NCBI GenBank assembly: GCA_964623085.1
Contig: CAZUTO010000001.1
Coordinates: 62,001 to 126,000, forward strand
DNA: 64,000 bases
Origin: CAZUTO01 sp964623085
GTDB taxonomy: Bacteria > Pseudomonadota > Gammaproteobacteria > Pseudomonadales > GM7GCV1
Reading direction: 5' to 3'
Under the pieces are notes generated by a model. That model was not told the origin of the DNA, made no database searches, and worked only from the letters and a program-made list of their open reading frames with translations. Position numbers and translations under genes: made by a program. How positions within the stretch are numbered: position 1 is the stretch's first letter; each line of letters starts with the position of its first letter. Below are positions 6,967-16,569 of the stretch, piece by piece.

Positions 6967-9609
6967 GTGGAAGATACCCGCTCTGTAGAGACGCAAGAAT
7001 GGCTTGACGCCTTAGAGTCCGTTATCAAAGCCTCAGGAAAAGAGCGAGCGGCTGAGCTTTTGACTCAGCTTTCTCAGTTGGCAGATGATAAAGGTATAGC
7101 AAGGCCGCAGTCGGTAACCACACCCTATCGAAACACGATTCGCGTTGAAGAAGAAAAACCCTTGCCCGGCGACTTATTTATGGAGCGCCGAATCCGGTCG
7201 CTTATTCGTTGGAACGCCATGGCGATGGTGATGCGCTGCAATACGCGTGACAGCAGCTTGGGTGGCCATATTTCCTCATTTGCGTCTTCCGCCACTTTAT
7301 ATGAAATCGGTTTTAATCATTTCTGGCGTGGATGGGATAACGGTAACAAAGGCGACTTGATTCTATATCAGGGTCATTGTGCACCTGGTATGTACGCACG
7401 TTCTTATATTGAAGGCAGATTAACTGAAGAACAGCTTGAGAGCTTTCGCCGCGAAGTCGATGGCAATGGCCTTTCTTCTTATCCCCACCCATGGCTCATG
7501 CCGGACTATTGGCAATTTCCAACGGTTTCCATGGGGCTGGGGCCTCTTCAAGCCATATACCTAGCACATGTGATGAAGTATCAACATAAGCGTGGCTTGG
7601 TGGATCAAACGGACAGAAAAGTCTGGGCCTTTTTGGGTGATGGAGAAACGGATGAGCCAGAATCACTCGGCGCAATTTCTCTTGCTGGTCGGGAAAAGTT
7701 GGATAATTTAATCTTCGTTATTAACTGCAATCTTCAGCGGCTTGATGGTCCGGTACGCGGTAATGGGAAAATAATTCAAGAGCTTGAAGGCGTCTTCCGA
7801 GGCGCAGGCTGGAATGTCATCAAAGTTGTATGGGGTCGTGACTGGGATGCCTTGTTTGCTAAAGATGTGGATGGAAAACTTCAGCAAGCGCTAGATGAAT
7901 GGATCGACGGAGAATACCAAAACTTCAAGAGCAAACCTGGTTCTTATCTGCGTGCTGCTTTCGAAGAAAAAGGCATAGGTGAGATGGTTGCTCATATGAG
8001 TGATGAGGATCTCGGAAGGCTGAATAGAGGTGGCCACGATCCGTTTAAGGTTTACGCTGCTTATCACCAAGCGGTGAATCATAAAGGCCAGCCTACGGTC
8101 ATTCTCGCTAAAACCGTGAAAGGATACGCAACAGGCGAAGCGGGGCAGGCTGCTAACACCACGCACTCGCTTAAGAAGCTGGATATTGAAAGCCTTAAGC
8201 AATTCAGAGACCGTTTTGGTATTCCTATATCGGATGAAGAGCTACCTGAGGTTCCGTACTACCGACCTGAGGAAAATAGCCCCGAGATGAGATACTTGCG
8301 TGAGCGGCGCGAGATGCTGAAGGGATACATTCCGTATAGACAAGCCGACTTCGACAAATTGGATACACCTGAGTTGGAGATTTTCGCCAAGCAATTAGAG
8401 TCGACAGGTGATCGCGAGATTTCATCGACTATGGCGTTTGTGAGATTGCTGTCGAATCTAGCGAAGGACAAATCAGTGGGCCCGCGTGTGGTTCCCATCG
8501 TGGCCGACGAGGCGCGTACGTTCGGCATGGAAGGAATGTTCCGCCAGCTCGGAATATATGCACCTGAAGGTCAGAAGTATGAGCCAGAAGACTCTGATCA
8601 AATCATGTTCTACAAAGAGTCTGAAAGTGGCCAGATTTTGGAAGAGGGAATTAACGAAGCAGGGGCTTTTTCATCTTGGTTAGCCTGTGCCACCTCTTAT
8701 AGTCATAGCGACTATCCTATGATTCCATTTTATATCTACTACTCGATGTTTGGATTCCAGCGTATTGGGGATTTGGCATGGGCCGCAGGCGACTTACAGG
8801 CGCGGGGCTTTTTGATCGGTGCGACAGCGGGGCGCACCACGCTTAACGGCGAAGGGCTCCAGCACCAGGATGGTCACAGTCATTTGGTCGGTTCGAGTAT
8901 TCCCAATTGCCGCTGTTACGATCCAACGTATAGCTTTGAGCTAGCTGTGATTATTCAAGATGGTATTCGTCGCATGTATGGCGAGGGTGAGAACTGTTTT
9001 TATTATATTTCAACAATGAACGAGAACTATCAACACCATGAGCTGCCAGCAGGCTCGGAAGAGGGGATCGTTCGTGGAATGTATATGCTTAAGAAGGGGG
9101 GGGAAGGTGCTTCCCCTCGAGTACAGCTAATGGGCGGTGGATCGATTTTGGTTGAGGTTGAAAAAGCTGCGGAATTGCTGAAGAACGATTGGGGTGTCGA
9201 GTCCGATGTTTGGAGTATGACGTCGGTGAACGAGGTGTATCGCGATGCAAAATCAGCAGATCGATGGAACCTACTGCACCCAGAAGAAGAACCCAAAAAA
9301 CCCTATATCACGGAGCTGCTCTCTGATGTAGAAGGGCCAAAGGTTATCGCGACAGACTATATTCATGCCTATTCTGAGCAGTTACGTGCTTTTATTCCCG
9401 GAACCTTTACGGTGTTAGGCACTGATGGGTTCGGGCGTTCTGATACGCGTGAGAAGCTTCGCGACCATTTCGAGGTGGATAGCCGCTATATCTGTGTGGC
9501 AGCGCTGAGTAGTCTGGTTAAGGACGGCAAAATAGAGAAATCCAAGGTGGTAGATGCGATGGATAAGTATGGCATTGATCCTGAAAAATCCGATCCGATT
9601 TCACTTTAA
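6967..9609 (+). CDS. aceE: Pyruvate dehydrogenase E1 component, homodimeric type
   Basis: The thiamine-diphosphate E1 subunit that decarboxylates pyruvate and acetylates the lipoyl groups of E2. 880 residues, the length of the homodimeric gammaproteobacterial enzyme. The ThDP/Mg motif runs from GDGETDEPES (224-233) to NCNLQRLDGPV (253-263). The conserved LGGHISSFAS (98-107) and HQDGHSH blocks are present. It starts with GTG at 6967 after GAGGAGAG. It is followed 11 bases later by aceF as an operon. Unlike E. coli, no pdhR precedes it and no lpd follows. Confidence 0.97.
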   Translation: MEDTRSVETQEWLDALESVIKASGKERAAELLTQLSQLADDKGIARPQSVTTPYRNTIRVEEEKPLPGDLFMERRIRSLIRWNAMAMVMRCNTRDSSLGGHISSFASSATLYEIGFNHFWRGWDNGNKGDLILYQGHCAPGMYARSYIEGRLTEEQLESFRREVDGNGLSSYPHPWLMPDYWQFPTVSMGLGPLQAIYLAHVMKYQHKRGLVDQTDRKVWAFLGDGETDEPESLGAISLAGREKLDNLIFVINCNLQRLDGPVRGNGKIIQELEGVFRGAGWNVIKVVWGRDWDALFAKDVDGKLQQALDEWIDGEYQNFKSKPGSYLRAAFEEKGIGEMVAHMSDEDLGRLNRGGHDPFKVYAAYHQAVNHKGQPTVILAKTVKGYATGEAGQAANTTHSLKKLDIESLKQFRDRFGIPISDEELPEVPYYRPEENSPEMRYLRERREMLKGYIPYRQADFDKLDTPELEIFAKQLESTGDREISSTMAFVRLLSNLAKDKSVGPRVVPIVADEARTFGMEGMFRQLGIYAPEGQKYEPEDSDQIMFYKESESGQILEEGINEAGAFSSWLACATSYSHSDYPMIPFYIYYSMFGFQRIGDLAWAAGDLQARGFLIGATAGRTTLNGEGLQHQDGHSHLVGSSIPNCRCYDPTYSFELAVIIQDGIRRMYGEGENCFYYISTMNENYQHHELPAGSEEGIVRGMYMLKKGGEGASPRVQLMGGGSILVEVEKAAELLKNDWGVESDVWSMTSVNEVYRDAKSADRWNLLHPEEEPKKPYITELLSDVEGPKVIATDYIHAYSEQLRAFIPGTFTVLGTDGFGRSDTREKLRDHFEVDSRYICVAALSSLVKDGKIEKSKVVDAMDKYGIDPEKSDPISL

Positions 9610-9623
9610 CGGGAGAGAACTTG

Positions 9624-11672
9624 GTGTCCATAGAAAAAGTACAGGTTCCAGATATTGGTGCAGATAGCGCTGAAGTCATTGAGATTTTGGTCAATGTCGG
9701 TGATGTCGTTGAAGCGGATCAATCTCTAGCAGTATTGGAATCCGATAAAGCTTCCGTCGAGATTCCCTGCCCAAAAGCTGGAAAGATAAGATCAATCGCA
9801 CTGTCTGTGGGTGATCAGGTATCTGAAGGCGCTGAGCTCATAGAACTAGAAGTAACGGCGGGAAATGTTGATGCCGATGCTAGTGCTGATAGCGTCGGAA
9901 CAGAGACTACTTTGGATGCCGAGAACAGTGATGCTGGTGCTAGTTCTGAAGAGGAAGCGGCAGAGCATCAAACGGTAAGTGCTTCAGCGACAAAAGATTC
10001 CAGTGAATCGGCGATCTGCTTGGTGCCCGATATCGGAGCCGACGAGGCAGAAATTATTGAAGTGATGGTGTCTGTCGGTGAAAGTATCGAAGAAGGTGAT
10101 TCCATCGTTGTTGCCGAATCAGATAAAGCATCCGTTGAAGTGCCTGCAGAGTTTAGTGGTGTGATAGAAACACTGCACGTTTCGTCTGGCGATAAGGTGT
10201 CGCAAGGTGATCAGTTAGTCACGATTACTCGGTCTGTTTCCGAATCTTCGTCTCAAGCCCAGTCTGAGCCAGAATCTAGTGCGCCCACGGAAACGAAAGC
10301 AGAGCAGGTTAAGCCGCCTATTTTGGAAGACGTGGCAGTGCCGGTTGCCTCAATGGAAGCTGAGGCAGTGACGCATAAAGTGCCGGATATTGGTTCGGAT
10401 TCGGCTGAAGTCATTGAAGTGATGGTTGCAGCAGGTGATGTCGTTGAAGAAGGCGATTCGATTTGTGCTGTAGAGACGGACAAGGCTTCCGTAGAAGTTC
10501 CTTCACCAGCCTCCGGAAAAGTCGAGGCTGTTTATGTGGAGACAGGCACTCAGATTAGTCAGGGCCAAGATCTCGTTCGTATTCTAGGTACTGAAACTGC
10601 TGGCCAAATGGCACCTGAAGCCAAGACGGAATCGGCTCCTGCGGTGCAGGCACCGGCGAGCAGCACTCAACAGACCCAAGCTCCCGTTCAAGCAACAGAA
10701 CAGCCCATTGCAGCGAAGGCAGTTACGGCTGTCGGTGGAGCGACAAGAATTGGAAGTAATGCAAATGTTTATGCGGGGCCGGCTGCGCGTAAGACAGCGC
10801 GCGAGCTTGGCGTTGAGCTTTCACAGGTTAAAGGCTCTGGCAATCGTGGTCGCATATTGATTGAGGATATCAATCAGTTCGTTAAAGAACGTATGCAATC
10901 TGGTGGTGCACGTCTCGAATCTGTTGAGGGGCGGGCGCTTCCCGAAATACCTGCCGTAGATTGGTCCAAATTCGGAGAGATCGAAACTGAACCGATGTCG
11001 CGTATACACAAAGCGACAGCGGTGAACATGGTTCGCAATTGGCTTAACGTTCCCCATGTTACGCAGTTCGACGACGCTGATGTGACAGAATTAGAAAAGT
11101 ATCGCGCGTATTTGAAGTCCGAAGCGACTTCACGAGGTATCAAAATGACGCCTCTCGCGTTCTTGCTGAAAGCAACGGCAGTCGCGCTTGCTGAGAATCC
11201 GAAAATGAATTCAAGTCTCCATGAAAATGGGGAAGACTTGGTGTTTCGTAAATTTGTTCATATTTCGATTGCGGTAGATACGCCTGCGGGCTTAATGGTT
11301 CCGGTTATTCGCGATGTCGATAAGAAGAATATTTGGGAATTGGCCGCCGATGTGAGCACCATGGCTGGCAAAGCTAAGGAAGGAAAGCTCGGTGCGAAGG
11401 ATATGCAGGGCGCTAGTTTCACAATATCTAGCCTCGGTGCCATCGGTGGTACTGGTTTTACGCCTATTGTTTCTGCTCCACAGGTGGGGATACTCGGCGT
11501 TTCTAAAACCAGTGTTCAACCGGTATGGAATGGCAGTGAATTTGAGCCTAGGCAGATGATGCCTTTGTCTGTTTCTTATGATCACCGAGCGGTAAATGGT
11601 GTCGATGCAGGAAAATTCATGGTGTCTCTGGTATCAGTGTTAGAAGATTTGGATCGAATCTGGAACGGATAG
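9624..11672 (+). CDS. aceF: Dihydrolipoyllysine acetyltransferase (E2 of pyruvate dehydrogenase)
   Basis: The core of the pyruvate dehydrogenase complex, transferring acetyl groups from lipoyl-lysine to CoA. Three lipoyl domains are visible, with modified lysines in DKASVE motifs at residues 42, 168 and 287. They are joined by Ala/Glu/Ser/Pro-rich linkers. A peripheral-subunit-binding domain lies at about 382-420 (YAGPAARKTARELGV) and the catalytic domain at about 440-682, with active His654 in DHRAVNG. The GTG at 9624 is chosen over the TTG at 9621 because GGGAGAG (9611-9617) then has a 6-base rather than 3-base gap. The E3 gene (lpd) is absent nearby. Confidence 0.96.
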   Translation: MSIEKVQVPDIGADSAEVIEILVNVGDVVEADQSLAVLESDKASVEIPCPKAGKIRSIALSVGDQVSEGAELIELEVTAGNVDADASADSVGTETTLDAENSDAGASSEEEAAEHQTVSASATKDSSESAICLVPDIGADEAEIIEVMVSVGESIEEGDSIVVAESDKASVEVPAEFSGVIETLHVSSGDKVSQGDQLVTITRSVSESSSQAQSEPESSAPTETKAEQVKPPILEDVAVPVASMEAEAVTHKVPDIGSDSAEVIEVMVAAGDVVEEGDSICAVETDKASVEVPSPASGKVEAVYVETGTQISQGQDLVRILGTETAGQMAPEAKTESAPAVQAPASSTQQTQAPVQATEQPIAAKAVTAVGGATRIGSNANVYAGPAARKTARELGVELSQVKGSGNRGRILIEDINQFVKERMQSGGARLESVEGRALPEIPAVDWSKFGEIETEPMSRIHKATAVNMVRNWLNVPHVTQFDDADVTELEKYRAYLKSEATSRGIKMTPLAFLLKATAVALAENPKMNSSLHENGEDLVFRKFVHISIAVDTPAGLMVPVIRDVDKKNIWELAADVSTMAGKAKEGKLGAKDMQGASFTISSLGAIGGTGFTPIVSAPQVGILGVSKTSVQPVWNGSEFEPRQMMPLSVSYDHRAVNGVDAGKFMVSLVSVLEDLDRIWNG

Positions 11673-11700
11673 CTCGTGTTTTGCTATATCTGTCGCTCTA

Positions 11701-11736
11701 GCAACGGCGATATAGGTGATAATAGCTAGCCGTTGC
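11701..11736 (+). terminator. Possible terminator hairpin after aceEF
   Basis: A perfect 8-bp inverted repeat, GCAACGGC (11701-11708) and GCCGTTGC (11729-11736), encloses a 20-base loop just after the aceF stop. The 3' side (GAATTTAAAA) lacks a proper T-run, so intrinsic termination is uncertain. It could instead be an mRNA-stabilising end. Confidence 0.4.
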
Positions 11737-11771
11737 GAATTTAAAATTGGTGTAAAAAAAGAGAATTTAAA

Positions 11772-13538
11772 TTGGGGTTCGATGCGTGGTTAACAGCTAG
11801 CGTAATTGTCGCGAGCTTTATCGTTCTGCTTTCAACTAGCCTAAGTGCAGATGTGGTTTTTATGTCTGCTGCAGTGATGTTGATGATGGCTGGTGTACTG
11901 ACGCCGGAAGAATTGTTGGGTGGTTTTGCCAATCTTGGCCTCGCTACAGTCGCGGTAATGTTTATTATCGCCAGTGCACTGACACGGACTGGAGCACTAA
12001 GTGCGTTATCAAACCAATTGCTCGGTAGTCCAAAAAAACTGAGTACCGCTCAGGCTCGTTTGATGTTTCCAGTAGCGGCGATTAGCAGTCTGCTAAACAA
12101 TACGCCAGTAGTAGCAATGATGATTCCCTTGGTATCTAAATGGGCCAAACGGCTCAAAATGTCGCCTTCTCAACTGATGATGCCATTGAGCTATGCCGCT
12201 ATTGTGGGTGGCGTCTGTACGTTGATCGGCACGAGCACTAATCTAGTCATCAACGATATGCTCATTACCGAAGGTATTGAAGGCCTATTGCTCTTCGAAC
12301 TGGCATTAGTTGGCGTGCCTCTTGTGCTTGTCACGATTGTATTTGTGATGATGATGAGCAACAGACTGCTTCCTGCAGGGGAAGAAGACACCGAAGTGTT
12401 TAGTGATACCAAGGAATACACCATTGAAATGGTGATCGGCCAAGGTAGTGTTTTGGGCGGACAATCAATTGAAAAGGCAGGCTTGAGGAATCTAGCTGGC
12501 GTTTATCTAATCGAAATTATTCGAGGAGATAGAGTTTTTGCAGCTGTATCCCCACATGAGTCTCTACTAGAGGGCGATCGTCTTATTTTTGCCGGTGATG
12601 TGGATTCGGTCGTTGATTTGCAAAATATTCGCGGGCTTGTTTACGCAGAAGATCAGGTGTTCAAAATAGATGGAGATAGATCTTCGCGCAATTTTGTCGA
12701 GGTGATCTTAGGTAGGAGTTTTCCATATCTTGGTAAGACAGTAAGAGAAAGCCAATTTCGAAAGAAGTATGGCTCTGCAATTGTTGCGATATCGCGAGAA
12801 GGTGAGCATGTAAAGCAACGAATCGGTGATATTGAATTTCGCAAGGGGGATCTCTTACTGTTAGAAGCCTCTCCTCAATTTACCCAAACACGACGCTTTG
12901 AAAAAGATTTCTTATTGATATCAGATGTGCACAACTCAGCGCCTACGTTGTATAGCCGTCGCTTTTTGGCGCTCGCGATCCTTGCCCTTCAAATTGTATT
13001 GGTTACCTTGAATATATTCAGTCTGTTTGAGGCTGCTTGTGTGTCCATTGTGTTGTTGCTTGCCACGCGATGCATATCGGTCGAAGAATCACGGATGAGT
13101 ATTGATTGGGAAGTGTTACTTGTCATAGCGGCCTCTATCGCGCTGGGAACCGCAGCAGAGAAAACTGGTATGGCTAGTATATTGGCTGGTTCCACGGTCG
13201 CCTTAGCGTCTGGTTCAGCCTATGGAAGTTTGGCTGCGCTGTTTGCAGTGGCGGCAGTAATGACGGCATTGATCTCCAATCTCGCCGCGGCGGTGATATT
13301 GTTTCCAGTGGCGTTGTCAGTTGCCGCACAGCTAGAAGTAAGCGCCTTGCCATTTGTTGTGACACTTATGGTAGCGGCATCTGTCAGCTTTGCTACGCCA
13401 ATTGGTTATCAAACAAACTTGATGGTTTATGGGCCGGGCAACTATCGCTATATGGACTTTTTGAAGATGGGCATTCCCTTGACGATTGTTTTGGGCTTGG
13501 TGACGCTAGGGTTGGTTCCTGTTTTTTGGCCATTCTAA
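11772..13538 (+). CDS. SLC13/DASS-type anion permease with RCK_C (TrkA-C) domains
   Basis: 588 residues. Membrane segments occupy about 5-205 and 395-588. Between them lies a soluble region of about 190 residues with two repeats resembling TrkA-C/RCK_C domains, seen as EMVIGQGSVLGGQSI near 218 and VEVILGRSFPYLGKTV near 305. The TM region has the paired family motif NNTPVVAMMIP / ISNLAAAVILFP and GTSTNLVIN. Such proteins move sulfate, dicarboxylates or similar anions with Na+, and the substrate here is unknown. The start is TTG at 11772 because an in-frame stop lies at 11742; GAGA about 8 bases before supports it. It converges with xseA with only 21 bases between. Confidence 0.85.
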   Translation: MGFDAWLTASVIVASFIVLLSTSLSADVVFMSAAVMLMMAGVLTPEELLGGFANLGLATVAVMFIIASALTRTGALSALSNQLLGSPKKLSTAQARLMFPVAAISSLLNNTPVVAMMIPLVSKWAKRLKMSPSQLMMPLSYAAIVGGVCTLIGTSTNLVINDMLITEGIEGLLLFELALVGVPLVLVTIVFVMMMSNRLLPAGEEDTEVFSDTKEYTIEMVIGQGSVLGGQSIEKAGLRNLAGVYLIEIIRGDRVFAAVSPHESLLEGDRLIFAGDVDSVVDLQNIRGLVYAEDQVFKIDGDRSSRNFVEVILGRSFPYLGKTVRESQFRKKYGSAIVAISREGEHVKQRIGDIEFRKGDLLLLEASPQFTQTRRFEKDFLLISDVHNSAPTLYSRRFLALAILALQIVLVTLNIFSLFEAACVSIVLLLATRCISVEESRMSIDWEVLLVIAASIALGTAAEKTGMASILAGSTVALASGSAYGSLAALFAVAAVMTALISNLAAAVILFPVALSVAAQLEVSALPFVVTLMVAASVSFATPIGYQTNLMVYGPGNYRYMDFLKMGIPLTIVLGLVTLGLVPVFWPF

Positions 13539-13559
13539 AAAACTTCTCATAAAGCCGTC

Positions 13560-14951
13560 CTAAATAGTTTTTGTTGGTTTCTTTTTAGATGGCGGCTTTT
13601 TTTTGGGTGGTGCCTTGCGGATCTCTTTGATTTCTGACGTGATGTTTCCATCCATAAGCTCAATATCAATAGATTGCCCCCTTGTTACCTGAACAGCCGA
13701 TGTAATCACCCCTCGATCTTTATCAAACACGATACTGTAGCCTCTCGTCATAACAGCCATTGGATTAAGGGTTTCCAATATAGTGATTGCTTGTGTAAAG
13801 CGCTGTTTGGAAGCTTGGTGATGGTGATGCAACCCACGCAATAGTCGCCCCTGTAGGACATCCAATTCACGGCTTCTAAGCGCAATTCGTTCGCTCAACC
13901 TGCTCGGCAGCAATCGCTGGGCGCTTGATACAAGTTTTGCTCTATGCTTGCCCATCATTGTTTTCCAATGACCCTGCAGTTGTGTTTCAAGGTGGTCTAG
14001 CTTCTGAGCAATTTGAAGAAGCTCTTTACTTGGGTCACTGAGCTTGATTGAGAGTCTTTCTAGTTGATGCGATTTATCGCTCAAATACTGTTGCATGAGT
14101 TTAGATATTCGCGCTTGCGTTGAATGTATTTCACTCCTCAGGTTCTGAAAGCCAGCGGTGGCTAATTCAGCTGCTTCCGATGGCGTTGCAGCCCGCAAAT
14201 CAGCGACGAAATCTGAAATAGATACGTCGGTTTCGTGCCCGACGCCGCTGATAATCGGAATGCTTGATTCGACGATAGCACGCGCGACCGGTTCGCTATT
14301 GAAAGCGACTAAATCCTCAAGCGATCCGCCGCCGCGCGTCAAAATAATGAGATCAAGATCTTTACGAGTATCGCAGTGCTTTAGGGCAGAACAAATCTCA
14401 GCTGCTGCAGATTCACCTTGCACTGGAACCGGTATGAGTAAAAGCGGAATAGTGGGCGCGCGTCTCGCACAAACTCTGCTGATGTCTTGAATCACCGCAC
14501 CGGTTGGAGAGGTAATAATCGCTATCTTTTTTGGCCGAGAAGGAATGTTTTGCTTATTAGCTGTATCGAACAACCCCTCGTTGCGGAGTTTATCTGTTAG
14601 CTGATCAAATTGTTTTTGTAGATCGCCAAGACCGGCTGCTTTCATTTGATTGGCGATAATTTGTATTTCGCCGCGTTCTCGATAAAAACTCAGCTGGCCC
14701 CCGACAATTATCTCATCGCCAAGTTTGGGAGGAGCGTATTTGAAATTGGCCTGTTTGAACATGACGACACGTATCTGTGCTGCATCGTCTTTAATCGTGA
14801 AATACCAGTGTCCCGATCGAGGGGCACTAAAGTTGGAGACTTCTCCACGCACAAAGACGCTAAAAAACCGCTGTTCAAGCAATTTTTTAGTTTCGTTATT
14901 GAGTTCGAATACCGAGAAAATACGGCGCGCTGGTTCTTCGAAGTCTGACAT
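13560..14951 (-). CDS. xseA: Exodeoxyribonuclease VII large subunit
   Basis: Large subunit of the single-strand exonuclease that trims DNA to acid-insoluble oligonucleotides in mismatch repair and recombination. 463 residues: N-terminal OB-fold (about 1-110, with VRGEVSNFSAPRSGHWYFTIKD), catalytic core about 125-310 (IITSPTGAVIQDI, LTRGGGSLEDL, SGVGHETDVSISDFVADLRAATP), then a long helical region for XseB binding. The lysine-rich end (KKKPPSKKKP) is typical of a disordered tail. Divergent from guaB with a 73-base gap, an arrangement also seen in E. coli. xseB is not in the window. Confidence 0.95.
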   Translation of the reverse strand: MSDFEEPARRIFSVFELNNETKKLLEQRFFSVFVRGEVSNFSAPRSGHWYFTIKDDAAQIRVVMFKQANFKYAPPKLGDEIIVGGQLSFYRERGEIQIIANQMKAAGLGDLQKQFDQLTDKLRNEGLFDTANKQNIPSRPKKIAIITSPTGAVIQDISRVCARRAPTIPLLLIPVPVQGESAAAEICSALKHCDTRKDLDLIILTRGGGSLEDLVAFNSEPVARAIVESSIPIISGVGHETDVSISDFVADLRAATPSEAAELATAGFQNLRSEIHSTQARISKLMQQYLSDKSHQLERLSIKLSDPSKELLQIAQKLDHLETQLQGHWKTMMGKHRAKLVSSAQRLLPSRLSERIALRSRELDVLQGRLLRGLHHHHQASKQRFTQAITILETLNPMAVMTRGYSIVFDKDRGVITSAVQVTRGQSIDIELMDGNITSEIKEIRKAPPKKKPPSKKKPTKTI

Positions 14952-14960
14952 GAAATTATT

Positions 14961-14989
14961 TTACGAAAGTGGCGATCTGGGACTATAAT
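14961..14989 (+). promoter_or_regulatory. Candidate sigma70 promoter of guaB
   Basis: The -10 hexamer TATAAT (14984-14989) is a perfect consensus. A weak -35, TTACGA (14961-14966), lies 17 bases upstream. The start site would be near 14996, giving a roughly 29-base leader with no Shine-Dalgarno sequence before the guaB ATG. Confidence 0.6.
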
Positions 14990-15024
14990 GCCTCGTTCAT
15001 TTTCTATTGAACAGTCCCTTTTAA

Positions 15025-16494
15025 ATGCTTCGAATCACAGAAGACGCATTGACGTTTGACGATATTCTTTTAGTTCCTGACCACTCCGAGGTGGTACCTA
15101 AAGATGTAGATGTCCAAACGAAGCTTACGCGCGATATTCGCCTCAACATGCCACTGCTCTCAGCAGCAATGGATACGGTTACCGAAGCGAACATGGCTAT
15201 TGCTCTGGCACAAGAAGGTGGGATCGGCGTTATTCATCGTTCTATGTCCGTTGATGTGCAAGCCGATGAAGTGAGTGCCGTAAAGAAATACGAAAGTGGT
15301 GTGGTTAAAGATCCGATTACGATCTCCGAAGATCGGCCAATCAGTGAACTGCTGGATATTAAGCGTAAATACAATATCTCTGGTGTTCCCGTCGTTACTA
15401 ATGGTGAGCTATGCGGCATTGTGACCAGCCGCGATGTGCGCTTTGAAACCAACCTGAAAGCGCCGGTCGCAAGTGTTATGACGCCGAAAGATAAGCTAAT
15501 CACTGCGCGCGAAGACGCAACCAAAGAAGAAATTCAAAGCTTGTTACATCAACACCGAATTGAAAAAGTATTGGTAGTGACCGATAACTTCAAACTCGCC
15601 GGTCTAGTCACCGTGAAGGATATTGATAAAGCGGCAAGCCATCCGAATGCGGCGAAAGATTCTTATGGTCAGTTGTTGGCCGGAGCTTGTGTCGGCACTA
15701 GTGGTGAAACAGATGAGCGAGTTGAAGCCTTGTCTGCTGCTGGTGTGGACGTCATTGTCGTTGATAGTGCTCATGGCCATTCACAGAACGTTCTAGACCG
15801 TGTTCGCTGGATCAAATCCAATTTCGCGCACATTCAAGTCATTGGTGGAAATATTGCGACAGCGCAAGCGGCTCTTGCGATGAAAGAAGCCGGTGCTGAT
15901 GCTGTTAAGGTTGGAATTGGACCAGGAAGTATCTGCACGACGCGAATTGTTGCCGGGGTAGGGGTGCCACAAATCACAGCTATTGCGAATGTAGCGGAGG
16001 CGTTAAAGTCATCAGGTATACCTATCATCTCTGACGGTGGTATTCGTTACTCTGGTGATCTCGCCAAGGCGATTGTTGCTGGCGCAAATTGCGCTATGAT
16101 GGGCTCAGTCTTTGCCGGTACCGACGAAGCGCCAGGAGAACTAGAAATCTACCAAGGTAGAACCTATAAATCGTATCGTGGTATGGGCTCTATTGGTGCT
16201 ATGGCCAAAACGCAGGGTTCAAGTGATCGGTACTTTCAAGATTCTACCGATGGTGCTGACAAACTCGTGCCGGAAGGCATAGAAGGGCGAGTACCCTATA
16301 AAGGGCCGGTATCCGTCGTCATTCATCAAATGATGGGTGGATTGCGCTCCGCGATGGGTTATACCGGTGCGACTAATATCGAAACCATGCGCACCAAACC
16401 TGAGTTTGTTCGTGTTAGCTCAGCTGGGATGAATGAAAGCCACGTCCACGATGTTTCGATTACCAAGGAAGCACCTAACTACCCAAGTAGATAG
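15025..16494 (+). CDS. guaB: IMP dehydrogenase
   Basis: Oxidises IMP to XMP with NAD+, the committed step to GMP. 489 residues with the usual IMPDH start ([10 protein letters not shown]), two CBS domains at about 95-205 inserted in the TIM barrel ([19 protein letters not shown]), and catalytic Cys304 in [10 protein letters not shown]. The mobile-flap and IMP-contact blocks GMGSIGAM and [13 protein letters not shown] are present. It precedes guaA with a terminator in the 75-base gap, so guaA transcription needs read-through or its own promoter. No Shine-Dalgarno sequence is visible before the ATG. Confidence 0.98.
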   Translation: MLRITEDALTFDDILLVPDHSEVVPKDVDVQTKLTRDIRLNMPLLSAAMDTVTEANMAIALAQEGGIGVIHRSMSVDVQADEVSAVKKYESGVVKDPITISEDRPISELLDIKRKYNISGVPVVTNGELCGIVTSRDVRFETNLKAPVASVMTPKDKLITAREDATKEEIQSLLHQHRIEKVLVVTDNFKLAGLVTVKDIDKAASHPNAAKDSYGQLLAGACVGTSGETDERVEALSAAGVDVIVVDSAHGHSQNVLDRVRWIKSNFAHIQVIGGNIATAQAALAMKEAGADAVKVGIGPGSICTTRIVAGVGVPQITAIANVAEALKSSGIPIISDGGIRYSGDLAKAIVAGANCAMMGSVFAGTDEAPGELEIYQGRTYKSYRGMGSIGAMAKTQGSSDRYFQDSTDGADKLVPEGIEGRVPYKGPVSVVIHQMMGGLRSAMGYTGATNIETMRTKPEFVRVSSAGMNESHVHDVSITKEAPNYPSR

Positions 16495-16527
16495 TGAAAC
16501 AAGCGCCTAAACAAGCGTCTAAATTAG

Positions 16528-16548
16528 CCGCCCTACGGGGCGGTTTTT
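16528..16548 (+). terminator. UACG-tetraloop terminator between guaB and guaA
   Basis: CCGCCC (16528-16533), loop TACG, GGGCGG (16538-16543), then TTTTT. This is an ultra-stable UNCG-type hairpin with a T-tract, placed between two genes normally co-transcribed. It may act as a partial terminator that lowers guaA relative to guaB. Confidence 0.85.
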
Positions 16549-16569
16549 GATTAAAAAATAGATAATTTG

